Shown here: one piece after another, positions 54,859 to 64,000 of the stretch | Layout of the letters: every line of letters begins with the position of its first letter | How positions within the stretch are numbered: the stretch's first letter is position 1 | NCBI RefSeq assembly: GCF_963422355.1 | Contig: NC_085097.1 | Location: forward strand, 2,536,001-2,600,000 | From: Corticium candelabrum | Lineage: Eukaryota > Porifera > Homoscleromorpha > Homosclerophorida > Plakinidae | Length of the DNA: 64,000 nucleotides | Direction: 5' to 3' | Notes under the pieces: model-generated | What the model was told of the DNA's origin: nothing | Databases searched by the model: none | Seen by the model: the letters and a program-made list of their open reading frames with translations, nothing else | Made by a program: the position numbers and the translations under genes

Positions 54859-56266
54859 GTGTCTGCAACAATGTTCCATGCATCTGCCTCTACCGTCACA
54901 ACAACAATAACATCGCCTGTCGTGACGACATCATCAATCGATAATATGCCATCAACAGTTGTGTCGGCACCGTTAGATGTACCACCTTCTATCATTAACA
55001 CTACACTAACGGCTGATACCACCAATACTACTACTACAACAACAACAACAACAAACTAGACACCACAATTAGACCAGTTGAGGCGCGGAGTGCTCCCCCT
55101 GGGGATAATACTCCACCCCCTAATCCTAACTCTGACGGGATGAGCCACGCAACTCAAATCACTTCTACTATAAATAATGACACTTCTAAACCTACCATTG
55201 ATACATCTAAACCTCTTACTACGACCGAAATCACCTTTTCAAGGAAGATCTGGAGGATCTCATGCTAGACTCTCTGAGGTCGGCTCATCATGCGACCTTC
55301 TTGAGAAGTTGTCGGGAGCAACTACTTATGCCTACGGGCCTCAAGATTCGCAGACCACCAGCAGTGATGGCCATCGACGACACCTTCCGCAGACAACACG
55401 ACGAGATTTTGCGGAAAGCCGAACGCGATCTTCTGGATCTTGCCCTTGAACACATCAATGCTCTAAACGAGCAATACGATGATGACATCTTGAATATTAT
55501 AAATAGACTAGACACAAATTTGTCTGACAATGAACATGAGATTTAACGAGAGAGCGGACTCCTTACAGAAAAACACTCGAGGAGAAAAACAAAAAAACTA
55601 CATTTATTACTGGAGAACAAGAATAAACCTACTGCTAATAATAAGAAATCCACAAAGTCCGCAAACATCGAGACAAACAATACTGCTCGATCTAACATCT
55701 CAAAGCAAAATTCTGCCAAATCTACTAGAAAACAGGCCATCGTCAAATTTGCTGTTTCAAAATCCACCTCTACCTCTACCCTTCCTCGGTTAGGTAAAAA
55801 TACAGGCAACAACACCAATAAAACATCCAACAACAATAACAACAACAACCGAACATACAAAAATGACCCTATTCCAAATCCTGAACCTAAGACCGTCGCC
55901 GTCGAGAAGACGACCACACCAAGTGAGAATACCCGAGATGCGACGCGGACCGTCGGCGATAATGGGAAGCGAGTCACCTTCTCAACCGACAAAGATAACG
56001 ATCACCATCTTCAACAGCATTTTTTAGACACAGCGACGGGATACAGTCAACAACCGGTACCGATCCCGAATACGTTGCCACCGTGGGTACCAGTATCGTA
56101 TCGACCGATACCACAATACTATCCGTCGATACCGGTACAATCAACGATACTGGCTGCAACAAGTCTACTACCCATGGAGCATTCCTACGGACTCACAGCG
56201 GGTCACATGCCCGCAGGACCCGGTACCAACACAGCATATGCCGGCCACCTGTGGGCTCCAAGGTAG
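54859..56266 (+). pseudogene. Asn/Thr-rich ORF of a Penelope-like(?) element, copy 2
   Basis: Head rich in Thr/Ser (54859-55059), then after frame changes the conserved domain L-R-S-A-H-H-A-T-F-L-R-S-C, M-P-T-G-L-K-I-R-R-P, D-D-T-F-R-R-Q-H-D-E-I-L, L-L-D-L-A-L-E-H-I-N (55262-55546). A TAA at 55544 interrupts it. The same frame then runs open to 56266 through a Lys/Asn-rich stretch (N-N-T-N-K-T-S, then seven N) and a Pro/Tyr-rich stretch (P-P-W-V-P-V-S-Y-R-P-I-P-Q). The following codons 56271-56400 read V-V-N-L-S-N-C-T-L-S-T-A-E-L-S-L-L-D-K-G, a block I associate with the segment just before the RT of Penelope-like elements. That is the basis for the tentative class. Confidence 0.5.
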
Positions 56267-56706
56267 TAAACCTGTCCAATTGCACCTTATCAACAGCAGA
56301 ATTATCATTACTAGATAAAGGTCTAACATCTATTCCACAACCATTTACGACTGGAACTAAACACTTACAACAAGATCTTGATGCATTTGCAAGGAGATTT
56401 GAAGACAATGCAATGACTTGTACACTGGATAAAGCAAAAAGAAGACAATTGGAGCTGATGTCTCAAGTCACCAAATTATTAAAGCTATTGCTTGTGATGC
56501 CAGCTACAAATGCAGAAAGTGAAAGGTCATTCAGCGCTCTTCGACGACTAAAGTCTTACCTACGCTCAACGATGTCTCAGCAGTGTCTGAACCACTTGAT
56601 GCTCTTGCAAGTGCACAAGAGCCATACTGACAGCCTTAATCTTGTGGAAGTGGCAAATGACTTAATTACTGGTCATGACCATAGAAAAGATGTGTTTGGT
56701 ACATAG
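56083..56706 (+). pseudogene. Chimeric frame: retroelement N-terminal block joined to hAT C-terminal domain
   Basis: A 207-residue frame. Its first two-thirds contain K-V-V-N-L-S-N-C-T-L and L-Q-Q-D-L-D-A-F-A-R-R-F (Penelope-like, see previous entry). From about 56400 it continues without a break into L-V-M-P-A-T-N-A-E-S-E-R-S-F-S-A-L-R-R-L (hAT dimerisation domain; S-E-R-x-F-S-x-L-x-x-x-K is the hallmark), ending ...D-V-F-G-T at 56706. The hAT part lacks the catalytic core. The join lies near the codons for F-E-D-N-A-M-T-C-T. It is not known to be expressed. Confidence 0.65.
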
Positions 56707-56938
56707 TTCAACGTCTCTGATTTTGAAATTTAAAGTACTTTTTATAATGTTAGTAATAGTGCCGTGACTGTTAAAACTAAAAAGATGTATGATTTATTGT
56801 CTTAAGAACTTATCGCCCATGGGCCGGCTCTTCCCTGGCGACCAATACAAATTACGTAATGACCACGCCCTTGACCATGCCTTTAGCGCGCATTAGGCCG
56901 CCCCACTTTTATTTTGCTTCCGGCGGGCCTGTTCAGAA
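56707..56938. other. Spacer
   Basis: No coding pattern recognised. Confidence 0.4.
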
Positions 56939-57283
56939 GTGGCTAATCTTCAACTAGCAATTGGAATATCAATTATCGAGGAAGTGTTTATCACACCAGA
57001 TAATCTGCATGAAGTTGTAAGTCGACTTCAAGTGAGGACTGGAAGTAACGCAAATGGAGCTCGAGCTGCTGGGGTGCTGATAATTCAGTCATACTCATTT
57101 GCTGTTACTGTGACAAAGTCATCCCTTGTCAGGTTTGATAGCCATGCGCATGGATTAAGAGGTGCACTATTTGCAGTTGTTCCATGTTCAGATGGCACAG
57201 CCTACCTGAAGCAAGTTCTCCAAAAGTACTACCAATCATCCCTCAAGTTCGACAACAGCGTGCCTGGCAAAAGTACAGTGTAG
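56939..57283 (+). CDS. Hypothetical, R-F-D-S-H-A-H-G motif
   Basis: A 114-residue frame with L-H-E-V-V-S-R-L-Q, A-A-G-V-L-I-I-Q-S-Y-S-F-A-V-T-V-T-K and V-R-F-D-S-H-A-H-G. An 'L-F-D-S-H-x-x-G' pattern after a hydrophobic strand occurs in USP/OTU-like cysteine protease folds carried by some eukaryotic mobile elements, where D-S-H holds catalytic His. I cannot see the matching Cys, and the start has no better support than the first Met. It may be a neighbour of the Merlin gene or part of a different element. Function not assigned. Confidence 0.4.
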   Translation: MANLQLAIGISIIEEVFITPDNLHEVVSRLQVRTGSNANGARAAGVLIIQSYSFAVTVTKSSLVRFDSHAHGLRGALFAVVPCSDGTAYLKQVLQKYYQSSLKFDNSVPGKSTV

Positions 57284-57289
57284 ACTGTT

Positions 57290-57770
57290 AGAGTTATCCT
57301 GTGAAACTATACAGCACCACAGAGGAAGAGCACCACATGACCCAGTGTGGGTTTTTGGAATTGTTGATGTAACACAGCAGCCAGCACTGGGTCACATGAA
57401 AATAGTTAAAAGAAGAAATGCTGCGACACTTTTACCAATCATATCACAACACGTATTCGCTAGCACAACAATACATTCTGACGAATGGAGAGCCTACAAT
57501 CGTGTTAACACACTCCTACTGGTGGCAGCTCACAGGACAGTTAATCATTCTGTAAATTTTGTGGACCCTGGCACTGGAGTACACACTCAACACATTGAAT
57601 CCTATCGGAATCGAGTTAGAAAAACTGATAAAATGAAAGGGTGCCATCGCCATATGCTGCTGTCATATTCGGATGAATTCATGTGGGGGAGCGTTATGGC
57701 GTACTTCACGCGGCAGCCTTTGCCGCCATCACGTTGGATATCAGCCAGTGGTATCGAGTACCCTAGCTAG
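57290..57770 (+). pseudogene. Merlin transposase (ISXO2-like, IS1595) fragment
   Basis: Frame from 57345 reads V-W-V-F-G-I-V-D-V-T, A-L-G-H-M-K-I-V-K-R-R-N-A-A-T-L-L-P-I-I, H-S-D-E-W-R-A-Y-N-R-V, T-V-N-H-S-V-N-F-V-D-P, and G-V-H-T-Q-H-I-E-S-Y-R-N-R-V. The three catalytic residues of the family (Asp in V-D, Asp in H-S-D-E-W, Glu in H-x-Q-x-I-E-S) are all present. Preceded by H-R-G-R-A-P-H-D-P in another frame. The N-terminal zinc region is missing. Merlin is found in many animals; this copy is short (about 155 residues) and has no visible ends. Confidence 0.85.
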
Positions 57771-58583
57771 GTGTCTCTCAACTTCTTCATGTTCAGCGTT
57801 GAAACTTAACCTAAACAGTTGTGCTGTATAGGTTAAACAGGATGTCTTCCGCATCTCAGCTTCCGTGTTAGTCTAAGAAGCAGACATTATTGAGGTATTG
57901 TTTCGGCGAACCCCCAAACAAAATTAGCAGGAGAAAAGAAGACGTCGATCCACCGTCAATCTCCAGCGCAGCTGGCCAAGCCACGCCAGTCGAAGAGGTC
58001 ATGGAAGAGGATCAAGTTACGGAACTACTCAGTCCAAATGACATCGCTCACTACGCCTTTGGAAAGAAGACAGCAAGCACTCCAGCCAAAAAGGTTGACG
58101 GTGCAGCGTCTATTTATCGACCTCCGCAAAACTTTCGCTCTCCTTCACGTCTGATGTGCAAGAAAAACCGTCACTTCCGACATCAGTGGCTGGTAAACCA
58201 TAGATGCCTTGCGTACTCAGAGATTGAAGATGGTGGTTTCTGTATCTCCTGTGTGTTTTTTGCAAAGAACAGAGACGAACTAGGTCAACTTGTCAGAACA
58301 CTAATCACAAAATTTCGCTGGAGCATCAACTACTCTCGAGAAACATGCTGAACAAGAAACACACATTGACGCAATGAAAGCGATGGCTCAGGCCAGTGTC
58401 CGACAGCAGCACGGGGCTCCTTCTATTGCTCAACAAATTGCAGCTGAAGCTAATACTGTCATCTCCAAAAACCATGCGAAGTTGCTGTCTATTCTGAAAA
58501 CCGTCATATTTTGTGCGAGGCAGAATATCGCTCTACGTGGTCACCGTCACGAATCAGGATGGACCCCAGAGAGTAGTGAACAC

Positions 58584-58729
58584 TGTAGTATATACATCCG
58601 GGAAATGGCGTTGGTGAGTCCAGTCATTTGATCGGCATTTAGAACTAGCCAGTCATTCTTGAAATAGATCGCCTTGAGTAAACAGTAAGACCAGTTGAGC
58701 GCGTGCTAAGGACGCAGTTACTTGTGACA
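58584..58729 (+). repeat. Gypsy-2 5' LTR
   Basis: TGTAGTATATACATCC...CTTGTGACA; starts TG and ends CA. Followed by a TGGCGACGAGGA primer-binding site at 58732-58743. Confidence 0.9.
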
Positions 58730-58731
58730 TC

Positions 58732-58743
58732 TGGCGACGAGGA
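58732..58743 (+). promoter_or_regulatory. Gypsy-2 primer-binding site
   Basis: TGGCGACGAGGA, two bases after the LTR. Starts with TGG, as expected for a tRNA 3' end complement. Confidence 0.7.
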
Positions 58744-59435
58744 TGGCGGTAGTAATCGGACAAATGGCGGAGTTCGACGAATCAAAGGAGGAATGGCGAC
58801 TTTATGCAGAAATGTTAGAACAATACTTCGCAGCGAATGGCGTAGACGACGCGGCTAGACAAAGAGCTATTCTATTAAGCGTGATTGGAGCTCGTACTTA
58901 TCGAACTCTACGAAGTTTAGTGGCTCCACTGAAGCCTAAAGAGAAGTCAGTCGACGAAATACTACAGATGTTGACAGAACATTTTGACCCGAAGCCATCA
59001 GTAATAGTACCACGATTTAGATTTAACAGTCGATCGCGTCAGGAAGGTGAGTCGGTCGCTAAATTCACGGCAGAACTGCAGCGACTCAGTGAACATTGCA
59101 AATTCGGGGCGGTGCTTAGTGATATGCTACGAGACAGACTAGTCGTAGGTAGGGTGATTGTACCACCACAAGGGCAACCACGAGTTTTGGAAGAGTTACA
59201 TGCTGGTCATCCTGGTGTGGCGCGAATGAAAGGCTTATCCAGAACGACAGTCTGGTGGCCAGGACTGGATGGGGACATCGAACGCAAGGTCCAAGGTTGT
59301 TCTAGTTGTCAAGAAACAAGGAATGCACCACCAAAAGCTCCATTGCATCCCTGGTCTTGGCCTCATCAGCCGTGGATGCGGGTGCACGTGGACTACGCTG
59401 GACCCTTGCTAGGGAAAATGTCTTGTACTCATTGA
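58743..59435 (+). pseudogene. Gypsy-2 gag joined in frame to integrase zinc domain
   Basis: A 230-residue open frame starting M-A-V-V-I-G-Q-M-A-E-F. Residues 1-136 are Gag (E-E-W-R-L-Y-A-E-M-L, F-R-F-N-S-R-S-R-Q-E-G-E-S-V-A-K-F, C-K-F-G-A-V...R-D-R-L-V-V-G). From residue 137 the text is integrase: R-V-I-V-P-P-Q-G-Q-P, then the H2C2 zinc domain (H-A-G-H-P-G...W-W-P-G...C-S-S-C-Q-E) and H-V-D-Y-A-G-P (first catalytic Asp). A deletion of roughly 3 kb has therefore removed the end of gag through RNase H without breaking the frame. A frameshift near 59416 ends it. The protein would be non-functional as a retroelement. Confidence 0.85.
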
Positions 59436-60297
59436 CGCACACTCGAAGTGGATGGAAGTAGAACCTGTAGAATCAGCGACGACGAAAACTACGGTAGAAA
59501 AGTTAAGAAAAATTTTCTCAACTCATGGAATTCCTGAAAAAGTGGTATCAGACAATGGATCAGTATTCACCAGTCAAGAGTTTACCGATTTTGTAAAATC
59601 GAATGGAATAGACCACATTAAAACAGCACCGTATCATCCGTCAAGTAATAGGCTGTCGGAAAGAGCAGTACAGATATTGAAGAAAGAACTGTCCCTAGCA
59701 AAACAAGGAACCTTGTCATGTCGCTTGACACAAGCGTTGATCAGCTACCGGATTACACCGCATTCCACACAGGAATATCACCTGCGGAATTATTAATGGG
59801 TCGCAAATTACGATCGCGGTTAGATTTGTTACACCCCAACTTGGAGCAAACAGTACACAAAAAGCAATGGCAACAGAAACAATTCTACAAGGGTAACGGG
59901 AATAGTATGAGACCATTACAACGGGGTGAGAGTCTACGTGCGCAATTACAACAGAGGCCGTCCTTGGGTAGCTGGTGTGGTTCAGTCCAAAACAGGCTCC
60001 CTATCATACACTAGCAAACCGCATGATGGGAGGGTAGTCAAACGACATTTAGATCAGATTCGGAAAACCTTACAATCGGAAAGACATGAAGGAGGTGAAG
60101 CAGAAGACCTACTGGCGGAACCAATACATCCAAAGGATAAACCATGTTCAAGACCAATGGTACCGGTATCGCCGGAAAGACCCGAAGAGTGGGTTGTTGC
60201 ACCAGACTTACCAGAACAACAAGATGGAGTTGACAAACAAATGAAACAGGACGCGACGGTATCATCGCCGGAGATCAGCACAGGACCAGAAAACTAG
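59410..60297 (+). pseudogene. Gypsy-2 integrase core and C-terminus
   Basis: From the shift near 59416: D-A-H-S-K-W-M-E-V-E-P-V, V-V-S-D-N-G-S-V-F-T-S (second Asp), P-S-S-N-R-L-S-E-R-A-V-Q-I-L-K (Glu). A second frame from 59718 gives T-G-I-S-P-A-E-L-L-M-G-R-K, then after another shift V-Y-V-R-N-Y-N-R-G and V-V-K-R-H-L-D-Q-I-R-K-T. D,D,E are retained, but at least two frameshifts break the frame. This matches the order and spacing of Gypsy integrases. Confidence 0.85.
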
Positions 60298-60463
60298 AGA
60301 CACACGTGGAAACAGCGACAGCATCAAAGCTAGGTGCCAGCAAAGGAGTGACTCCAATCCGCCGTTCCAGCAGAAGGAGAAAGGCACCTGACAGACTGAA
60401 TTTGTATTAGATTAGACTACCGAGTTGTACGATCTCTCTTAATTGTTAATATCAATGACATAG

Positions 60464-60477
60464 TCGGGGGAGAAGGA
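60464..60477 (+). promoter_or_regulatory. Gypsy-2 polypurine tract
   Basis: CGGGGGAGAAGGA lies directly against the first T of the 3' LTR. Confidence 0.8.
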
Positions 60478-60621
60478 TGTAGTATACATCCGGGAAATTG
60501 CGTTGGAGAGTCCAGTCATTTGATCGGAATTTAGGACTAGCTAGTCATTCTTGAAATAGATCGCCTTGCGTAAACAGTCAGACCAGCTGAGCGCGTGCTA
60601 AGGACGCAGTTACTTGTGACA
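60478..60621 (+). repeat. Gypsy-2 3' LTR
   Basis: Matches 58584-58729; ends CTTGTGACA, followed by ACAC of the duplicated target. Confidence 0.9.
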
Positions 60622-62237
60622 ACACATAGATGAAAATCCTGGCAATTTCCTCGCGCTTTCAAGTTTTCGTGCCAACAGTGGCGATAAAGCATTGTTGGAA
60701 CACTTTGATGTCAGCAGACAGAAAACGTATCAGTCACCACAGATTCAGAATGAAATGGTAGTGTACTGGCAACTGGGTGCGAGATCAGATTTTGAGTGAG
60801 GTAAGAGAGCAGCCCTTCTTCAGTATCTCCGCTGATGAGGCTGTGGAGTGTTCCAACAAAGAGCAGATGCCTTTTGTCATTCGTTTCGTTGACAGCTCTG
60901 ATAATATCAAGGAAGAATTTTTGGATTTCATCCTTTGTGACCAAGGTATTACGGGAGAAGCAATTGCAAGAAAGCTAACGCAGGAGCTGGATGTCCTCTC
61001 TCTTTCTGTCAAAAATGTTCGAGTTCAGTGCTACGATGGAGCAGGGAACATGGCCGGAAGTCTGAATGACGCAGCTGCAATTGTCCAGAGGAAACCAGGT
61101 GCAAGCAAAGCCAAGTATTTCCACTGTACAGCTCATGCACTCAACTTGTGTATCGTGGGCATGTCAAATGTTATACCAGTTCGGAATATGTGGTCTGTTC
61201 TCAAGCAAGTCGCTCTGTTTTTCAACAATTCACCTAAGCGCCAGCAGTCCCTCGAGCAATGCATTGCCACTATATTCCCTGAAAGTGCTTGTAAGAAAGT
61301 TGTGAACCTGTGCAAAACGAGATGAGTTGCTCGCAATGATTCCTACTTGGTATTTCATCAACTTTATCCAGCCATAGTGGATACTTTGACAACAATCAGC
61401 ACAGACCAGGGATGGAACCGTGACTCTTCTTGCGCTGCTGCTTCCCTGTTAGCTAATATTACCCAGTTTACCTTTATTGCAACCTTTATTGTCACAAACA
61501 AGATTATGGAATACTCGCCCAACTTAGCAGTACGTTCGCAAAAAAGAGCATTGGACACTGTCCAGGCGTATCAACATGTCCAGACAGTCATCACGACAGT
61601 TGAAAGAGTGAGATATTCGGTCGATGAAGTGGTTTAATTCAGCAACCGCCCTGGTCGAATCAGTGGAGATTTTTCCCAGCATACCTCGTGTATGTACAAG
61701 GCAACCACACCGAGCCACTGTACCAGCGTCGACGCCCTTTACGTACATTAAACGCAATGTCACAGTTCCCCTGCTATTGCCTGGGCAGAGGAATCACCGT
61801 TTTCAGTACATCAGCAAACTGCAGCATTAGGATTGTCTGTGGTTGCTTCGGTTCTCATAGCAGACCCGAGTTCTGCTCGTGCTGCCATTTGACGGTTGGC
61901 AGAAGAATGTAGGGAAGATATGCCTGCAGCTTTTGTGGGCTCTGAGACTGAGTGATCTGTCAGTAATATGAAGAGACAGTAAAACTACCTGCGTTCAACA
62001 ATGAATCAAGAACGACTAAGTTCTTTGGCGCTAATTCATACGATCTATGCTATGGATATAAATCATCAAGTACTTTCGAGGTTTTATACTCTTCATCCTA
62101 GAAAATTGCTGAAAGGTAATGTCTTGAACGACGAACAGATGTAATCTCACCATTTCCGGCTTGGAAGATTTCATATTTAAACTGTTTGACATTGAGTTGA
62201 TCATTTTCAGTTATACTAGATCAGTAGACCGCTGCCT

Positions 62238-62604
62238 ACTGTCTGTTCGCCATAAGCGTGAACTTTGAAAATCATCAATATCTCTGCTGTTTAGTGGACT
62301 TTCGCGATGATCTCGGTATCGTTAGAAACCGCTAGGTCTGGCATTTCTGTTTATCAAATTATCTAAGCCCTTTCTACAAACGAAACGGAAGGATAGTACT
62401 TGTGCATATCAAACACAAACGGGTGGAGCAATGGCTATTATCCAATTATCTTGTAAGACCAACGGATCAGCAACTGGAACCATTTAAGATAATTGGTATA
62501 ACATGGTCCAACTGGGGCAGCTCTTAGTGCTCTAATGTGCACACCTGGCGTGACCTCTACTTCATTACTCACTTCCGAGTTCACGCTTATGGCGAACAGA
62601 CAGT
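62238..62604. repeat. 27-bp inverted repeat, 313 bp apart
   Basis: ACTGTCTGTTCGCCATAAGC at 62238 onward (27 bases) is an exact reverse complement of the sequence at 62578-62604. No coding sequence between them. Could be a small foldback or MITE; no convincing target duplication. Confidence 0.7.
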
Positions 62605-62616
62605 AGTATGTCATGC

Positions 62617-62639
62617 GTATATATATATATATATATATA
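62617..62639. repeat. (AT)n microsatellite
   Basis: TATATATATATATATATATA run. Confidence 0.95.
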
Positions 62640-62727
62640 ATGGCAAACAGTTTTAAAGGAATACTGTAAAATGATTGGCATTGAGTTAGTGATTATTAAT
62701 TTATATCCAGTGCACTTACATTGAGCA

Positions 62728-62730
<3 letters not shown>

Positions 62731-62798
<68 letters not shown>
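62731..62798. repeat. (GT)n microsatellite
   Basis: Uninterrupted GT run of about 68 bases. Unlike those in Gypsy-1, no LTR sequence surrounds it. Confidence 0.95.
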
Positions 62799-62800
<2 letters not shown>

Positions 62801-62845
62801 TGTAATATGATAATGTACTCGCATACATTATGTTTTGTTCTAGAT

Positions 62846-62890
62846 TTCTAGACCCCTCCCCACAAGTGCAGCCGAGCTACGCCACTGCAG
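62846..62890. repeat. Possible hAT right terminus
   Basis: ACCCCTCCCC...GCCGAGCTACGCCACTG; reverse complement starts CAGTGGCGTAGCTCGGC, a hAT-like end. No matching left end found in the window. Confidence 0.45.
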
Positions 62891-64000
62891 ACGCTGCATG
62901 AAATCGATGACATCACGCTCTGGATCGGAACCAAAGCAGACTTCATGCACTCTTACGTAAATATCAGACGCCGCCATTATTTTCGCGCGAACAAGGCAGG
63001 TAACTAGCTAACGTACGCAAGAACGGAAGTCTACTTTCTGCAAAATTAGCCGTAGCCACTCCTGTTTTGTTGGTTCATGTAAGCAACATGCATTTATAGT
63101 GCCACCAGCAACGTTAATGGTGGAACAAACCTTAATATCTTGAGACTATACGGGTATTCTATATTAGTAGAGTCCACACGTGGCTGATACGCTTTGCATC
63201 ACCTATTTGGCGCATTTTAGAGGGGTGATGCGTATTCTCTATATGATCCCGCTTACGCAGTGCGAACACAGCTACGGCAACGAACGCAGCCCAAACAATT
63301 GCTCTAGGTATGGATAGAAATCCGCTTCTGGACCAAAGTGGGCCTAAAACAGTGATTCCGCTCCCCAAACGGTGACATATATGCCTAATCTACTCCAAAT
63401 AACTAACTACCAATGACTGCACAACAGCACACTACCGAAACTCTCGTCTAACAACCACATATCGTTCCGTGGACGCGGCCATGACACTTTCACAAACACC
63501 CCGGATGTCCGGCAATTCCCGGATAATTGTTCAATACATTTACGTAACCCGTTTTTCTAGATATTTTCACAACTGCTCTGGTCTTGTAAGTTAGTTAAAA
63601 ACCCATTATGTGATTAAACAGAAAAATGCTGAACCAATACGAGTTGTATTTAATTAATTAACTAACTTCTAACATTTGATTGGTTTAATGACAGAAAGTC
63701 ATGTTCTCATGGGAGTAAAACATTTCAAGGTTTGGACACCAAACGTTGTACAATTCAGGAGTAACCCAGTGAGACAAATTTAGTGGAGAACCATGCAGAG
63801 CACTTGGCCCACTATGTACGAGTACAGTACACCTTTAATTAATACATCTATCTACTGTATGGATAAACGACCAGACAGACTAACAATACCTTAATTAGAA
63901 AGAAAAATCACTTAAAACTATATTATATTTTGAATTTGCTAGCACGCAATAGTTACCTATAAATCAACATCATGCAAGCGTTTTGCAATCGATCTGTTGT
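62891..64000. other. Unassigned right end
   Basis: AT-rich toward the end; no recognisable protein. A minus-strand frame (63159-63368) has a hydrophobic segment (A-I-V-W-A-A-F-V-A-V-A-V-F-A-L) that could be one membrane span of something larger, but the evidence is too weak to name. Confidence 0.45.

Larger units (their letters stand above)
58584..60621 (+). mobile_element. Gypsy-2 LTR retrotransposon, internally deleted
   Basis: Short LTRs (146 and 144 bp), primer-binding site, gag, integrase, polypurine tract. Flanked by ACAC at 58580-58583 and 60622-60625, a 4-bp duplication typical of Gypsy integration. LTRs differ at about eight positions plus a TA indel. The protease, RT and RNase H region is absent. 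Confidence 0.92.
57842..62150 (+). pseudogene. hAT-C transposase (ZMYM/DUF4371 type), split by Gypsy-2
   Basis: Starts M-S-S-A-S-Q-L-P-C, a TAG at 57869, then S-K-K-Q-T-L-L-R-Y-C-F. Continues with the TTF-type zinc-finger region (H-Q-W-L-V-N-H-R-C-L, C-I-S-C-V-F-F) to W-T-P-E-S-S-E-H at 58583. Gypsy-2 occupies 58584-60621. Removing it with one ACAC joins E-S-S-E-H to I-D-E-N-P-G-N-F-L-A-L in frame. DUF4371 follows (S-I-S-A-D-E-A-V-E-C, Y-D-G-A-G-N-M-A-G, H-C-T-A-H-A-L-N-L-C). After further stops, the hAT C-terminus reads L-R-S-T-M-N-Q-E-R-L-S-S-L-A (about 61985-62030) and ends at about 62130. Many stops; left and right TIRs not securely found, though 62846-62890 resembles a hAT right end. Confidence 0.8.

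Noticed and set aside
63159..63368. DEG/ENaC-type channel exon (hydrophobic segment after a Gly-rich start)
   Set aside because: Only one hydrophobic stretch and a loose resemblance; no conserved His-Gly or cysteine-rich region visible.

Overview
This 64 kb window looks like repeat-rich intergenic DNA from an invertebrate metazoan. I found no intact host gene, rRNA, tRNA or CRISPR array. Almost every recognisable coding stretch comes from a mobile element, and most are broken by stops, frameshifts or nested insertions. Evidence for an animal genome: short spliceosomal introns (45-63 bp) inside a piggyBac transposase, a P-element/THAP9-like remnant, Merlin, Harbinger, hAT and Tc1/mariner relatives, and DIRS, Gypsy and non-LTR fragments. 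A demosponge is a plausible guess (very short introns, a foldback resembling repeats I associate with sponge DNA), but the sequence does not prove it.

Layout. 1-5831: a Gypsy reverse-transcriptase scrap, then a nearly complete but decayed Gypsy element (Gypsy-1) with two LTRs, each carrying a long (GT)n tract. 6068-7075: a P-element/THAP9-like transposase remnant. 7248-9712: an unusual Asn/Gln-rich ORF family, tentatively the 5' part of a Penelope-like retroelement, split by a clean 1.2 kb non-autonomous transposon. 9813-17115: a block holding non-LTR scraps, a psq/CENP-B transposase fragment, a Tc1/mariner (DDE_3) pseudogene, a nested mariner and the 5' half of a piggyBac. The block recurs at 27552-40920, expanded by a Mutator-like element and a hAT element (hAT-B). 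17116-19822 and 47243-49935 are two near-identical hAT-A copies. 20515-28000 is a mosaic of non-LTR fragments, a second duplicated block, a DIRS-like scrap and a possible HECT-like fragment.

40920-57770: the rest of piggyBac copy 2, an unassigned AT-rich stretch, a second Mutator-like pseudogene interrupted by hAT-A, a Harbinger pseudogene, a 522 bp MITE, an open R2/HERO-type non-LTR ORF with a restriction-like endonuclease, a second Penelope-like copy fused to a hAT C-terminus, and a Merlin transposase. 57842-62150: a third hAT (hAT-C) with a second Gypsy (Gypsy-2) inserted in it. The right end carries microsatellites and unassigned DNA.

The window is best read as nested insertions. Several junctions can be dated from the sequence because target-site duplications or reading frames close exactly when the insert is removed: Gypsy-2 in hAT-C, hAT-A in the Mutator-like gene, the 1.2 kb transposon in the Penelope-like ORF, and mariner in the DDE_3 gene. 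The candidates for something undescribed are the Asn-rich ORF family, its 1.2 kb inserted transposon, the 522 bp MITE, and the PIP-box-like motifs shared at the start of all three hAT transposases.
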